A stretch of DNA of 64,000 nucleotides, from the NCBI GenBank assembly GCA_014529385.2, contig CM043969.1, forward strand, positions 70,313,176 through 70,377,175, written 5' to 3'. This DNA comes from Adiantum capillus-veneris (Eukaryota > Streptophyta > Polypodiopsida > Polypodiales > Pteridaceae). The first letter of the stretch is position 1; every line of letters begins with the position of its first letter. The notes under the pieces are model-generated. The model was not told the origin of the DNA and did not search any database. It saw nothing but the letters and a program-made list of their open reading frames with translations. Shown here piece by piece: positions 30,910 through 42,749 of this stretch. Made by a program: the position numbers and the translations under genes.

Positions 30910-32282
30910 ATACACTAAGGAGAGGCCCAGATTTGGAGACCATTTAGAGGCAATCAAATTTATTTGCAAAGACTTTTGGGCAGAGATTTTTAAGAAGCAA
31001 GTGGATAATTTGAAAACAAATCATCGGGTATGGTGATGAAAGTTTGGCAAGTTGAATTGCGGGCACCAATTTGACTGGCACAATGAAATTTCTTTGGTCC
31101 CAATCGCTACTCTTGTATGATGCAATCTAATGTTAAATAGGTGCTCTCTTTCTGCAGGGTGTATTCGTCCTTCAGGATAATCGATTCCGTTGGCTGACAC
31201 ACATTTCTTTGGATTCTCCCATACACAATGCAGATGGAGTGTCCATTGAAAATTCGTTGACAAATAATGCCGTGATGGCTGCTAGAGCTGCTGGCCAGTA
31301 TCTCTACTTTCCATGCGGACTAATACGTGGTGCTTTGACCAATCTTGGAGTCCCTTGTGATGTGTCTGCTGAGGTTGCAAGCCTTCCTGCATGTAAGTGC
31401 TTCTTCTTTTGACTTGGTTGCAAGTTGTCCCGAGTATTGTGTGCGCATTGTTGTTTCTTTTTGCTGTCTTGATTTGCAATTGTCGCTTATACTACCATTT
31501 TAAGTAAGCTGCGCACTAGAGGTCTTGGGTGACAGTGATAGTCTTGGGTTTTTTACAAGGGAAAATTACCAAAATACCCCTGAAGTTTGTGGAAATTTGC
31601 ATAATACGCCTCATATATTTACAATCATTCCCAATTTTTTTCCAAAATTCCCAAAATACCCCTTTTAATCTTGCAAACACCTGCAAAGACATTTTTTTTG
31701 AGCAGTTTTCATAGGAAGAATGGGAGAGTTCTCCCTTAATAGAAAAGATCGAGTAAAGATGATAGAACTAGGATTTAGATGGTATTGTGGGCTCTTGAGA
31801 TGAAATGCTTCATTATTTTCAGACACAAACACCTCTAGTTCTTATCTTATTTTACTGAAAATTTTGTCTAAGACACTTAGAGACGGATCTCTTTTGTCAA
31901 AAAGAATAAATGAGGCAAAATATTGGTGAAATCTGTCCAAAATTGGTACAAGGGTATTTTAGGAATTTTTGAAGTTTGAGGGGTATTCTAGGAATTTCCA
32001 CTAATTTCAGAGGTAACTTTGGTAATATTCTCTTTTTACGAATATGTTTGGCAGTTAAACTTCATGTATGTTGCTTAAAGCTATATGAGTAGCCATGTTA
32101 GTTGCTTCATCGTAAAGCTGATGAAACTAAGTCAGGGGTAAGGAGATTAAGTAATGAATTGTGATGATAAGGAGGGCAATGTCAATGCTGTTGGTATTCC
32201 TGGTTATAGGTGGGTGTAAGATTGATGATGCTGAAGCTCCTGTTTTTAAACAGGTTCATTTATTGTTCGCATCAAAGCATAA
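30910..32282 (+). CDS. TRAPPC6: TRAPP complex subunit 6 (Trs33), last three exons
   Basis: This is a host gene for a TRAPP vesicle-tethering subunit of the Bet3/Trs33 fold, which works in ER-Golgi and Golgi traffic as part of the Rab1/Ypt1 exchange factor. Three exons are visible: 30910-31027, 31158-31392 and 32254-32282. Introns 31028-31157 and 31393-32253 have GT...AG borders and phases that agree. The exons encode the family blocks [26 protein letters not shown] and [11 protein letters not shown], then [13 protein letters not shown] and NLGVPC, and end in SFIVRIKA before TAA. About 126 residues are covered; members have about 170-175, so some 45-50 N-terminal residues lie in upstream exons that I could not find in this window. 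No stop or frame change is seen, so the gene looks functional. Acidic-polar insert [19 protein letters not shown] is of variable type in the family. Confidence 0.93.
31557..32032. mobile_element. Foldback MITE in the last TRAPPC6 intron
   Basis: About 476 bases are bounded by imperfect inverted repeats of some 55 bases: the left end reads GAAAATTACCAAAATACCCC and the right end, reversed, GAATATTACCAAAGTTACCT. TTTTTAC occurs directly outside both ends (31550-31556 and 32033-32039), a possible 7-9 base target repeat as made by Mutator-like elements. No coding frame is present. Its position inside the 861-base intron explains why that intron is long. Confidence 0.72.
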
Positions 32283-33900
32283 GATGGTTGAAAGGCATTC
32301 TGTAAAGGCTGACACTACGGCGTTCGTCGGTCTTTCTGCAGTCCAAGACATGACCCAGAGTTGCAATTCAGTGAAGGAATGACTTGCTTACCTTACTTGG
32401 TTCTGCTGGCGATTATTTGGTGATTATTAGAGGTCATTGCGGTTGGATGCTGGTGGTAGTATCTAAGCACAGGTATATAAAGCAGTTAGCATTCGCAGTG
32501 AGTTTTGTACACTGCATCCCTCTTTAAAATTCTTGTATGAAATCAAGCTCTTGTATGTCTTCTGTTGATTATAAATGCGAGAAACGCAAGAAGTAGCACT
32601 GCGTTTTCAATGGCACCACAGAGAAAGAAAGATCTGTCCCCCCTCCCCTCCATCCATACACAAAAATTTGGTTGCTAATAATGGTTTTTTGGCTGCAAAA
32701 AATTGTGATTGGTCAGGGTATAAATAAATAATGAGTGCATCTTTAAATATGAAGATCAAGAGCTCGCTGGTGGATGCATTGTCTCTAGCATTCAAGAAAT
32801 AAAAAAGAAGCTTTTGTGTTGTTTCATCGACATAGAGCATGTATTGACATTGCCATGTTTTCATCTAGTGTAATAATATTGTTTTTTTTTTTTTCACATG
32901 GAGTATTCTCATTGTGATGTTCATATGAGTTAATTTTTGTTTTCTTTTATACGAATAGGTGCTTTTTTTCTTTTGCTATATCTGATTGCGGCGGAGTTTT
33001 GTAAATGTCATTTAGTCTGGGTAGCTTTCCCTCTAAACCACCATGCCCTACTCTCCCTTATTAAATTTTGTTCTCTCCCCCCACCTCTCCTTCCTAAACC
33101 ATTTGTATTTTACAAGACCCTTAGCTTCCTCGTCTCCTCTTTCTCTATATCCTATTTTTTGCAATCTAAGCCTCTTCAATTATGTGTATAAAAAGTAACC
33201 CTTTAGCCTCTTGTCCTATCCACCCACCTCTAATCCATTGCCTTCCCCCTTTGCTACTTATTCCATTTTCCCTCCACTTGTGAAATTAAAACCCCCTTTC
33301 AATGTCTAATGATAAAAAGTCCTTTTAGATAGTCCCTCTTCTAAGAACCATTTTTTACTTCTACAAAGAGAACCCTCCGGGAAATTTTCATCCTTAAAAC
33401 TCTTGTGAGGTACCTCACAACACATCATTTATCAACAAGTATGGTTAGGTTTAAACTCCACAAGTACCCCTAATTTTATTTAACCACTTAATATAACTAG
33501 AAGCCCCTTGATTGAGTGGAGATTACCACTATTAATGATGAGCTTAAAAAGGAAGTTGCATTTAATGGTAATTTGTCAATATATACCCGTCCTTGAGGTG
33601 AGCTCAAGCCTAGTCATTGTTGTTTACTTGTAACAACTATGAAAAATATGAAGGAACTAGAGAAAAGAGTTTAGAGCATTGCATTAGTAACAAAGTCTTG
33701 TGAGCACAGAGAAACTCAAGGACTCCATAGCCATAGCTAGACATAATTAATTTACAACTCTGAACTCTTTAAAAGCATGAATCACATAATACTAGGTGAC
33801 ACCGAGAGCTCTAAATATTTCAACTTATTCTTGAGTTTTGTAAGGCTTAAGAGGGAGGGTCTAGCTTACTAGAGACCCATTTTTCTTTTTTTAATGCTCT
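32283..33900. other. TRAPPC6 3' flank and gene-free sequence
   Basis: The first 300 bases should hold the 3' untranslated region; AT-rich near-upstream elements and ATTATAAATG near 32568 could serve polyadenylation. Beyond, C/T-rich (33040-33250) and A/T-rich sequence shows no gene that I recognise. Confidence 0.45.
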
Positions 33901-36650
33901 CCTTAAACATCATACTTCTCCTAGCTCTTATGTCTCTAGCTTTTTTATCAAACTTAGTTTAGGCCTTCTAGGTTTCCTTGATTGAAAGCTGCCATAATTT
34001 GCTAGGGGGAACATCCGTGGGAGAATTAGAGTCAAGAATCTCCTTTATCTTTCTCTTGACCGAATGTAGTCTAAGAAGGGATTTGTCAATGTGAGGCCAC
34101 CTAGATTTGTAGTAGGTGTCTGAATACTTAATGTTTACGACTATAGGCTAGTGCCCTTGCGAAAGAAATGAACAATCATTTTATTGATAGTTTCAACTTG
34201 ATTCAACCATGTCTATAAACATGTAGCTTGTGTCTAGTTTGAAGCTCGGAAATGATTATTTGATTGTTTTGCTAATTTAGATAACTTATGTATCTATAGA
34301 GACATCTCTAGGTTAGGATTCTCTTGAGGACCAAACCAAAGACTCCCTCTGTTTATGTGATACCATTTGTCCCAACAATTGATTCCATCTATGATTGATA
34401 CAACCATATTAAAGTCTCGACTCCAACAACAAGAATTGGAGGGTTTAGGTTTTTCATAGTTTTCCCAAGCATAACTCCTACTGAAAATGGCATTAGAAGC
34501 ATATAAAGGCACAATTGGACAATTGACAGGGGTGATCAACGCTACCCTACTCACTGATGGTGCTGGCCCATCTTTACGTTGTGATGCTTGGAGGAGATAC
34601 CTAAGGCCACATTTCCTTTACCTTATGAACGGTCAATATAGAAATCTTGGAAAATCTAAGCCAATTCTTTTAGGTTGAATAGAAGAGCATCTCTTCTTGT
34701 TTTTTGTTCTTGTAGACATATAAAACCAAAAGATAAAAATGTAAATTTAGCATCCAAATTTTCCTTGCAACAAGTCTTACTAGATTAGTTAGGTCTTTGC
34801 AATTCAACATGACACTTGAAATAATTTCCATTCAAAAGATAAGTGTAACTTTAACATCCAAATTTTTCTTGCAACATGTCTTACTGGAGTAGTTAAGCCT
34901 TTGCAATTCAGCATGACACTTGAAATGATTTTAAGATAAGTATTTTCTTATAGCTTTTAGAGGGTCTAAGCAAAGAGACTAAAGCTTTATTGGAGTCACG
35001 GAACTTCTTCTTTTCTCTTTCAACTCATGATACTTGACAAAGCCTGTTCTTCACCTTGAGACATGATGATTTCTACAAAAGGAGAAGAGGTAAGCTTATC
35101 TGATTGTGTTCATGTCATCTTCTTCTAGGTTGTATTGGAAATACTTAGAGTGATTGTATTAGTTGGAAAAACATTTTCCATTCTCTTCAAAATTGGAGGT
35201 CTAATAGGTACTAGCTTGCTTGTTAGAACTTGAAGAGAGCCATCTTCTCCTAGAACAAGACTAGTAGGGTCAAAAACATTGTCTAACAAGGTCAATAATT
35301 CACTCCCTATAATTTGATTCTCTTTTAGTGGGATTTTCCTTGATAAATTTTTTTGTGTAAGGACCAAAAAATCTAGTTTTGAATTTTGTCCTTCCTTGAA
35401 GCAATGAAAACGTGCACTAGGGAGGTTTTGTAGATGACCTGAACATAGATGGTATTGTCACTTGAATCATTTAAACACACATTCTCCTTCAAATACATGG
35501 ATTAATTCACTTCTATAAGAGGTGGAGCTTCCAATGGGCTTCTGTCCCAATACTCCTACCAGATAAGAGTTCCAATTGATTTAATCCATATTGAAATTCT
35601 AGTATACTTTTTGGAGTTTAAGTATAGTGGTACTGACTATTTGTCCATGAAACATGTAATGGGAGATTCATAGATTTGGTGGTCATCAGTTATAGTAAGG
35701 TAGAGGTTGCTACCTTGGGAGGCAAGTAGGTAATTTTTGCCACTATGACTAGGAGGCAACAAATTACAAGCGCTAAAGTGAAAAAGATCTTTCGTGGATT
35801 TCTATAGCTATACAAGTGGTGGTGATTCTCCCACTTTGACCCACACCTAACCCTTGTGAAACTCTCACAAAGTTTTTAATCTTTCACCCTTTCTAAATCA
35901 ACCTCCTTATTGGGCTTGACTTCACTTACTTGTCAAAATGGTGTTTACACCTTATCTAAATAGAGGATCTTCTAAATTGAATCGCTCTATTACCAATGGA
36001 CTATGAGCACATTGGCCTTATTTGAAACAAGTTTTGTCAATAATTGTGGAAGTAGGACTTCTTGAATATATCAATTTAGGTCTAAGAACGTGTCTCCTAA
36101 CTGGAGCTACCCCCTCCACATTATGATGGTTGATGCCACAAAACCTTGCTCTAGCTGTTTAACTGATCCGTATCCTCATAGTGGAAACTCTCTGCCTCAC
36201 TTGGAGGTGCTCATCTTTGTGGAGCCTCCTTTTCCTTTTGCAATGATGGGTATTGCCAACGAGTCCTGCCTTTGGCTTTTTTGCCTATAGGCATTTGACT
36301 ACACAATTATACTTTCCCTATTTGAGGTTTCTTGGCTTTGGATAAACAAATATGGCTCACCTCTTGTGAGTACCTTCCCCTCACTTTTATAGTAACCATT
36401 CCCACTTGTGTTGGCTATAAATGTTGCTTGTGGGAACCAACCTTTTACTATATGGTGGTTGATGCCACCTAGGCTTGCCTTGAACTTTGGGGCTTTCCAA
36501 CAATTGCTATTGATGGGTCGCATTCTCTCTCCATCTCTACATCGTGAGGATGTTGTCCTCTTCGAGGAGATTTTTCTCAATCACCTCAATAGTCTACTAT
36601 CAAATGTGTAGTACCTCTAAACAAATCTGTGCCTATGGCCTCATCACCAA
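33900..36650 (-). mobile_element. Very decayed LINE relic (tentative)
   Basis: On the minus strand, 34554-34294 contains CWSRDFNMVVSIIDG, like the GGDFNMV block of L1-type endonucleases. About 33920-34150 reads like the charged linker that follows the endonuclease (RLHSVKRKIKEILDSN, PSKLWQLSIKE). Further 5' (about 36000-36580) two similar Cys/Gly-rich pieces could be an ORF1 remnant. No reverse transcriptase was recognised. Ends and identity are uncertain. Confidence 0.35.
34748..34950 (+). repeat. Tandem duplication, period about 104 bases
   Basis: The unit CATCCAAATTTT.CTTGCAAC ... GCAATTCA.CATGACACTTGAAAT occurs at 34751 and again at 34855, with scattered differences. Confidence 0.85.
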
Positions 36651-37080
36651 TATATGGCATGGATTTCATCACCATCTAACATTGGGGTCATTGTATCATA
36701 AACACTGTAAGTTTCTCTTGCCTCAAATTTTTCTCTCTTAGTTGGGAACTCTTGTCCTCATATTAGATAAACTGTTATGTGGCATCGCATTGCCTATGTT
36801 GGTAGATTGGTAGAGTATCTTGCATCGCATTAGGAAGAAGATGGGGTCTAGGAGGGCCTCTTTATTTTGCCACGAGATTATGGAGGTGATTAACATTTTG
36901 ACGAATAGGTGCACGTCATGTGTGCAGGAATGGTGGTTATGTAAGAGTGGTCAAAGTATACACCTTTCTTTTCCAAAAGGTGAAAGATTTTATGATTTTT
37001 GGCCCTTCACAAATGATCTTTAATTTGAGCGGAGAGTATAGATCTGTAATCTAGTGTAGAGCTATTTCTATTGATATGCT
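34951..37080. other. Gene-free stretch
   Basis: Apart from the tentative LINE pieces near 36000-36580 I see no gene, RNA or clear element. Two related segments containing GATGGTTGATGCCAC and GGTGGTTGATGCCAC (near 36125 and 36455) point to an old internal duplication. Confidence 0.4.
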
Positions 37081-37082
37081 AC

Positions 37083-37285
37083 ATGATATGGGTTTACTTG
37101 CTAGATTTTAAATTTCATTTTGGGGAAATTTTGAATTCAAATAAACTAGCCGTTTTTCCTATTTGAATTTAAAAGCTATCTAATGATATGGTTTAACTTG
37201 CTAGATTTTAAATTTCATTTTGAGGGAAACTTTGATTCAAATAGACTAGTTGTTTTGCCTCTTTGAATTCAAAGCTATCATTTGA
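37083..37285 (+). repeat. Tandem duplication, period 100 bases
   Basis: CTTGCTAGATTTTAAATTTC occurs at 37097 and 37197, exactly 100 bases apart, and the flanking A+T-rich sequence (GATTCAAATA.ACTAG, TTGAATT.AAAGCTATC) is repeated too. Confidence 0.85.
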
Positions 37286-38390
37286 TCATTTTCTTAATAC
37301 TAAAGGTTTGACTCTTTGAAACTACCAACAAAGAGGTCCTCTTAGACCCAATCTCTTCGTAGTGTAGCAATAAAAACTAATTGGGTGGAATATATCTACC
37401 TTACTGTCACGCCTTCCATGCAACTCAGAAAAAGAGATCGATAAGTCCTTGGCTACAATGACGGTCTTAATGGTTTTAGTCGATACCCTTAAGTGACTTA
37501 CACTATCCAAAGGTGGCATTCAACACAATTCAACCTTCTCATATAGAAACTATAAACTTGTATCCCAAATAATGTAGATTCCCTAGCCCCTGGTGACTTG
37601 ATGAAGATCCTAATTCAATGAGTAGGGTATTGGCATGGGATAGAAGCATTCGCTTCTTGTTATGGCTTTCAAAGCACCTTGCTTTGTAAATTATGATGCT
37701 TGCCAATAGAAGGTGAAAAATACAATAAAAACTTAAAATTTCCAACCTTGTCACCCAACATGTGCAAGTTGTCTCAAGATCCAGAAGCAAGTGCTCACTT
37801 GAGAATGAATTTCAAATGGATTTTGCAGTCCTTGGAATGTAGTAATGTACCACCCCGGCTCATAGCCATGGCTTTTGAAGTATCTTAATTTGAATCCGGC
37901 TTATAGCAGTGAATTTTGATATACTTAGAGCTTGTCCTATGTACCGTGGGATCCCCTTGCCTTGGTTTATGCTAGCACCCATTGGATAATTGTTCATATA
38001 CACTTGCTAAGCCCTCCAAGTCTATATGTTGATAGCATATCTCAAAATTTGGAAGCGACCATTCCATATTCATAAAATGGAAGCCTTGCTTTAGATATTG
38101 GCAGCTCAATATTGAAAAGCATGACGAGCATTTATTCTTGGAGCCTTCTAATGCTTCCTCAAACCATCACATGCCCTGAAACCATCACATGCCATGCATG
38201 GGAAAAATTTAAAAGGTCAAGCTCCTCGAGTAGTGGCATCAAAGCCTTCTTTTTTGCTGTATTGCAAAGCATGACATTGAAGTCGTGCATGGCATTGAAG
38301 CCTTGCTTGCCCAAATTGTGATCGATTGCTATAGATTTTTTGCAAGTCATGGGCCTGTGCTTGCACCTAACTAGATGCACAATTTGTGTT
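37286..38390. other. Gene-free stretch
   Basis: No open frame of note, RNA gene or recognisable element. Short open stretches on both strands lack family motifs. Confidence 0.4.
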
Positions 38391-38394
38391 TCTT

Positions 38395-38582
38395 GGGAGC
38401 CTCCTTTCATCAATTGGCTTGTCCCTTTGTGGGATTTGCCCCTTGGTGCCCACCTTGTGTTGCTTGGGAGCCTCCTTTCATCAATTGGATTGTCCCTTTG
38501 TGGGATTGGCCCCTTGGATGCATGCCTCGTGTTGCTTGGGAGCCTCCTTTCATCAATCGGCTTGTCCCTTTGCGGGATGTGT
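38395..38582 (+). repeat. Minisatellite, 2.6 copies of a 71-72 base unit
   Basis: Units start at 38395, 38466 and 38538 with GGGAGCCTCCTTTCATCAAT and continue to GTCCCTTTGTGGGAT. A 167-codon minus-strand open frame across it (38662-38159) is caused by the repeat and is not taken as a gene. Confidence 0.92.
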
Positions 38583-39327
38583 GGGATGGTGCCCTTTGGG
38601 CACTCCAATGCCCTCAATCTCCAAAGCAATGTGAATCCAAGGTCATGTTTAATAGTGGGCAACGTGCAAAGACGAGTGAGATGGAAGATGAGCCGCCAAC
38701 ACTTGCTAGGGTGATATTAGAAAGATTTCGTGTGTGAAGATATGCTCCTCTCACTAGGGAGACTTCAACCCCCTCCTCTACATATGGTTTGGACCCACTC
38801 GAGCTCAGCTCTAGCATGCCTCAAAGGCCTCATTCCCATGTGGTCTATGCTACAGTGGATCCACCATGGAAGTTGAGAGAGAGAGAGAGAGAGAACATGC
38901 AAGGCCACGACCTCCCCTCCTTCCCTTGGTCTCTAGTACCAATGGAAGACTATCCAGAACTATGCATGCTATTCGACACCCAACTTGTCTCCTTTTATAG
39001 ACTCTTAGCTATCTTTAGGAATCACTTGAACATTGCATACTTAGCCTAAGGCTGTGCCCCCTTGGTCCTACCATTGACCTGATAGGATATACTCACACAT
39101 ATACTAGCAAGTATATACATGTAGCATTGAACAAATTGAAAAAGGCCCACCTCTTTCTCTATTTTCCTTAGCTCTCTCTTGTGTTGCTCCTCCTTTTGTG
39201 ATAAATGCGCAAGGCTATTATTCCATCTTCTCATACTATGAGATCTACTGGCTCTACATCGCTTTATTATTGAGAATCTGAGAAGACTCTTTCCCTCTCC
39301 ACTTTGGTCTACAATGAACCCTTGGCT

Positions 39328-39347
39328 CCCCCCCCCCCCCCCCCCCC
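39328..39347 (+). repeat. Poly-C tract
   Basis: A run of 20 cytosines. Confidence 0.95.
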
Positions 39348-39545
39348 GACAGTCTCCATCACTCAGCTTCTCTGTGCTGCTAATCCCCTACGTTCTGCGC
39401 ATGCTTCCTGCTTGGGCCACCTTCCCTCCTCGCATTATCTTCTTACATGCCCTTGCATCCTCACAGAATGTCCTCTCATGGGCCGCTGCTGCGTGGCCTG
39501 CCCACCTCCGCCTGTTCCCAGCATCATGTGCAGTAGTCCCTTCTC

Positions 39546-39617
<72 letters not shown>
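39546..39617 (+). repeat. (GA)n microsatellite
   Basis: About 35 uninterrupted GA units. Confidence 0.97.
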
Positions 39618-39621
<4 letters not shown>

Positions 39622-39856
39622 CCGAATACGAATCAATGTAGAGAGAGAGGGGCAGACAGTGCGATGGTGGCTCGGCATCATGCGATGCCAACAGAGAGCT
39701 GCACCCTCCCTTGCTTTGTGCGCATGCTACTCCCACAACTCAACCATTGCACCATGACTGTTCTTGCTCCACAAACTGCAGAGCAAATACATGCATGTGA
39801 GCTCTGCTAGCGGCTTTCGATGCCCTGCCTCAACAAACTCCACCTGCGCTGATAGG

Positions 39857-40618
39857 TGTTAAGTATGGAGCCTGATTTATCCCTGATAATTTTTTGTATT
39901 AAAAATGCACATTTGTAAGGTCCCTGTTATGAGGAGAAGCCATCGTGCGTGAAGAAAAATCACTCGCTGAAAAACAAAAAATTCACAGCCAGAGTCTCGA
40001 GCTTTGCTCGAGATTGGCTTCGTTGGAATATTATGGCGGGACGATAGAAAGTGGTCAAAAAATGGCCGATCAGTTGACCAGTGGTCGAAAGTCAATGGCC
40101 GATTATCGGTGTTCAAAAGTCAATGGCTTGGTGTTCGATGGCCGAATTTAATAGCCAATGGCTGATTTCAAAGGTGGACTTGTCTTCTCAAGGGGGCGGC
40201 CACACATAGGCGCATTGGAGAGTCCAACTTGGACTTGTCTACACAAGGGTGCCTACACACGGCTGCCTCTCATGAGAAAGGGCAACCCTTTTGGCGTATA
40301 AAAGAAGGCCTCTTCTACAAACAAAATGGATTGTGGCGCATTATGAAGTTGGGTATGAGGTGGTGAGAGTGAAACAAGGCCGGAGCGCTATCAAGGGTAT
40401 AATCCCTTTGTAAGCTACTTCTTATTTAAAGTACTAAAGCCATTGAGTGGCTGCTTTTCCGTGGATGTAGCCCACATTGGGTGAACCACATATATGGTCC
40501 CTGCTCTCTCTCTCTCTTTGTCTCTCTCTCTAATCTATAATCTCTCATGTGTGAAAAGTTGTCTCTCCATTAAGTAAGATACTCTATTATCTACTTAACT
40601 ACTCCCTATTTCCTAACA
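39857..40618 (+). repeat. 5' LTR of copia 2
   Basis: A 762-base LTR from TGTTAAGTATGG to CCTAACA, two bases before the primer site. It contains TATAAAAGAAGGCC near 40299 and a CT-rich stretch at 40503-40530. GGCCGAT/AATGGCCGA words recur in its U3. Confidence 0.92.
40297..40312 (+). promoter_or_regulatory. TATA box in copia 2 5' LTR
   Basis: CGTATAAAAGAAGGCC is conserved in the 3' LTR (CTATAAAAGAAGGCC near 44957), as expected for the element promoter. Confidence 0.65.
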
Positions 40619-40679
40619 ACTGGTATCAGAGCAACGTTTGCTCGTAGCTAAATTATCTCAAGGAAAGAATTCCTTGAAT

Positions 40680-41440
40680 TCTGTGGGAGTAGTGGCGGAC
40701 GAAGGGAAGCTCAAGATTGAGAAGTTCAACATCAAAAACTACCAACACTGGAAGATGAAAATCGAAGACTATCTCTACTAGAGGGACCTTTATTTGCCAC
40801 TAGGCGGTCTTGAAAAGAAGCCCACAACAATGGAGGATGAAGCTTGGATTGTCCTTGACCGAAAGGCATTAGGAACAATCCGGTTAAGCTTGGCATCAAC
40901 GGTGGCCTTCAATGTTTCGGAGATGAAGACCACGGAGGACTTGATGAAGTTACTTGACGGCCTCTACGAGAAACTATCGGCATCCAATAAGGTATTTCTC
41001 ATGAAGCGCTTGCTCAATCTAAAAATGGCAATGAATTGTTCAGTTGCAGAACACCTAAACAACTTTAACACCAACATAAGTCAACTTCGATCGGTGAAGG
41101 TCGATTTCGACGACGAAGTGCGATACTATCATCTCTACCGGATAGTTGGGACAACCTTGTGATGGCTATAAGTAACTCTGTCTCTAACACAAAAACTCTG
41201 AAGTTTGATGATGTTGTGGGTGTTCTCCTAAGCGAGGAAATAGGAAGGAGAAGCACAAGAGAATCATCAAGTGTTGCACTGTCGGTGGAAACAAGAGGAA
41301 GGCCTAAGGAGAGGTTCAAAAACCAAAAGGGACGTGATCGCTCAAGGCGGAGCAAGTCATGCATAAAGTTAGTTCTTGAATGTTGGAATTGCGGCAATAA
41401 GGGCCACGTCAAGAAGGATTGCTAGTTAAAGAAGAAGAAG
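40680..41440 (+). pseudogene. Copia 2: gag with zinc knuckle
   Basis: Gag begins near KLKIEKFNIKNYQHWKMKIEDYL, has the core LLDGLYEKLSASNKVFLMKRL with LNLKMAMNCSVAEHLNNF, and ends in the CCHC knuckle CWNCGNKGHVKKDC (about 41380-41424). The wording matches the Tnt1/Tork branch. Confidence 0.88.
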
Positions 41441-41479
41441 GAGTCGAAGTCTCAAGACAACAAACCAACATGGGACGCC

Positions 41480-42720
41480 AATGTGGCAGGTAAAGTAGAG
41501 CAAGACGTTCTAATTCTCTCATTAGACAATGTGTTTAATTCCTGGATAGTAGATTTTAGGGCTTCATTCCATGTGACACCGCACAAGCAGCATTTCCAAG
41601 ATTACACCAAAGGTAATTCTGGGTATGTATACTTGGGAGATGATGAAGCTTGTGAAATTGTCGACAAAGGTACAATTTGTGTCAAAACTACTAATGGAAA
41701 TGAATGGAAGCTTAAAGATGTTAGGTATGTTCCTTCTCTTCGCAAAAAAATTAATTTCTATAGGACAATTGGATGATGAAGGTCACGACATTGCATTCGG
41801 AAACAAACATTGGACGATCTCAAAGTGATCTTTGGTGGTTGCCAAAGGAAAAAAGGTTGGTATACTTTACTTGTGTATTGTCAACACATAATCTTCAACT
41901 TGTGCAACAACTACAAGAGTCGACAGTTGGGTGTGGCACTACCGGCTTGGGCATATGAGTGCCAAACGAATGCAAATCCTTCAATCAAAGAAGCTTCTAC
42001 CTGGTTTGAAAGAAGGGGAATTAGAGTTTTGTGAAGATTGTGTTTACGGTAAACAAAAGAGGGTAAAATTTCAAAAATCAAGAAATGAAAAATAAAAATA
42101 AAAAACTTGAGCGGGTTCATTCTGATGTTTGGGGTTCTACAAGTACACCATCACTTGGTAGCTCATTGTACTATGTAAAATTTCTAGATGAGCGACTAGG
42201 AAAACATGGATTTATGTCACGAAAAATAAATACAATGTGTTTTTTATATTTCAAAGGGGAAAGCTTTTGTAGAGAATGAAGCAAGTACCAAGGTTAAATG
42301 GCTCATATCCGACAATGGAGGTGAATAATGCAGCCAAGCTTTTGTGCTAGCAATGGCATTGAGAGGCAAAGAACAACCCCAAGTACACCTCAACAACATG
42401 GCATTTTTGAAAGGATGAACAAAAAAATCATGGAGCGAGCATGAAGCATGCGGCTACATGCAGACCTACCGCTTGAGCTTTGGACGGAAGCAGTAAATAT
42501 GTTTGTGTACTTGATCAACCGATCACCCTCAACGGCATTGGATTGAGGAGTTCCAGAAGAGGCATGGACATGTAAACCAATGAATTATACATTTCTGAAA
42601 GTGTTTGGGTGCGAGGATTTCATGCACATAGATAGAAGCCTTAGGTCAAAACTAGATGCAAAGTCCAAAAACTGTTGGCTATGGAGAAGCTGACTTTAGG
42701 TATCATCTATGATAGTTTGA
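41480..42720 (+). pseudogene. Copia 2: protease and integrase
   Basis: The protease block (SWIVDFRASFHVTPHKQHFQ and GYVYLGDDEACEIVDKGTI) lies at about 41540-41690. The pre-integrase block (HRMSAKRMQIL-like, KQKRVKF) and the integrase core (RVHSDVWG, DNGGE, GIFERMNK) extend to about 42450, followed by the KVFGCEDFMH region. Confidence 0.85.
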
Positions 42721-42749
42721 AGATGGTAAAATATTTAGAAGTAGGGATG

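Noticed and set aside
32161-32382. 73-codon frame over the last TRAPPC6 exon
   Set aside because: It reads in a different frame from the exon, which is fixed by the splice site at 32253 and the SFIVRIKA end.
38159-38662. 167-codon open frame on the minus strand as a gene
   Set aside because: It is produced by the 71-72 base tandem repeat and has no domain or conserved composition.
39304-39810. 168- and 147-codon frames across the (GA)n tract
   Set aside because: Low-complexity translation; no similarity beyond the repeat.
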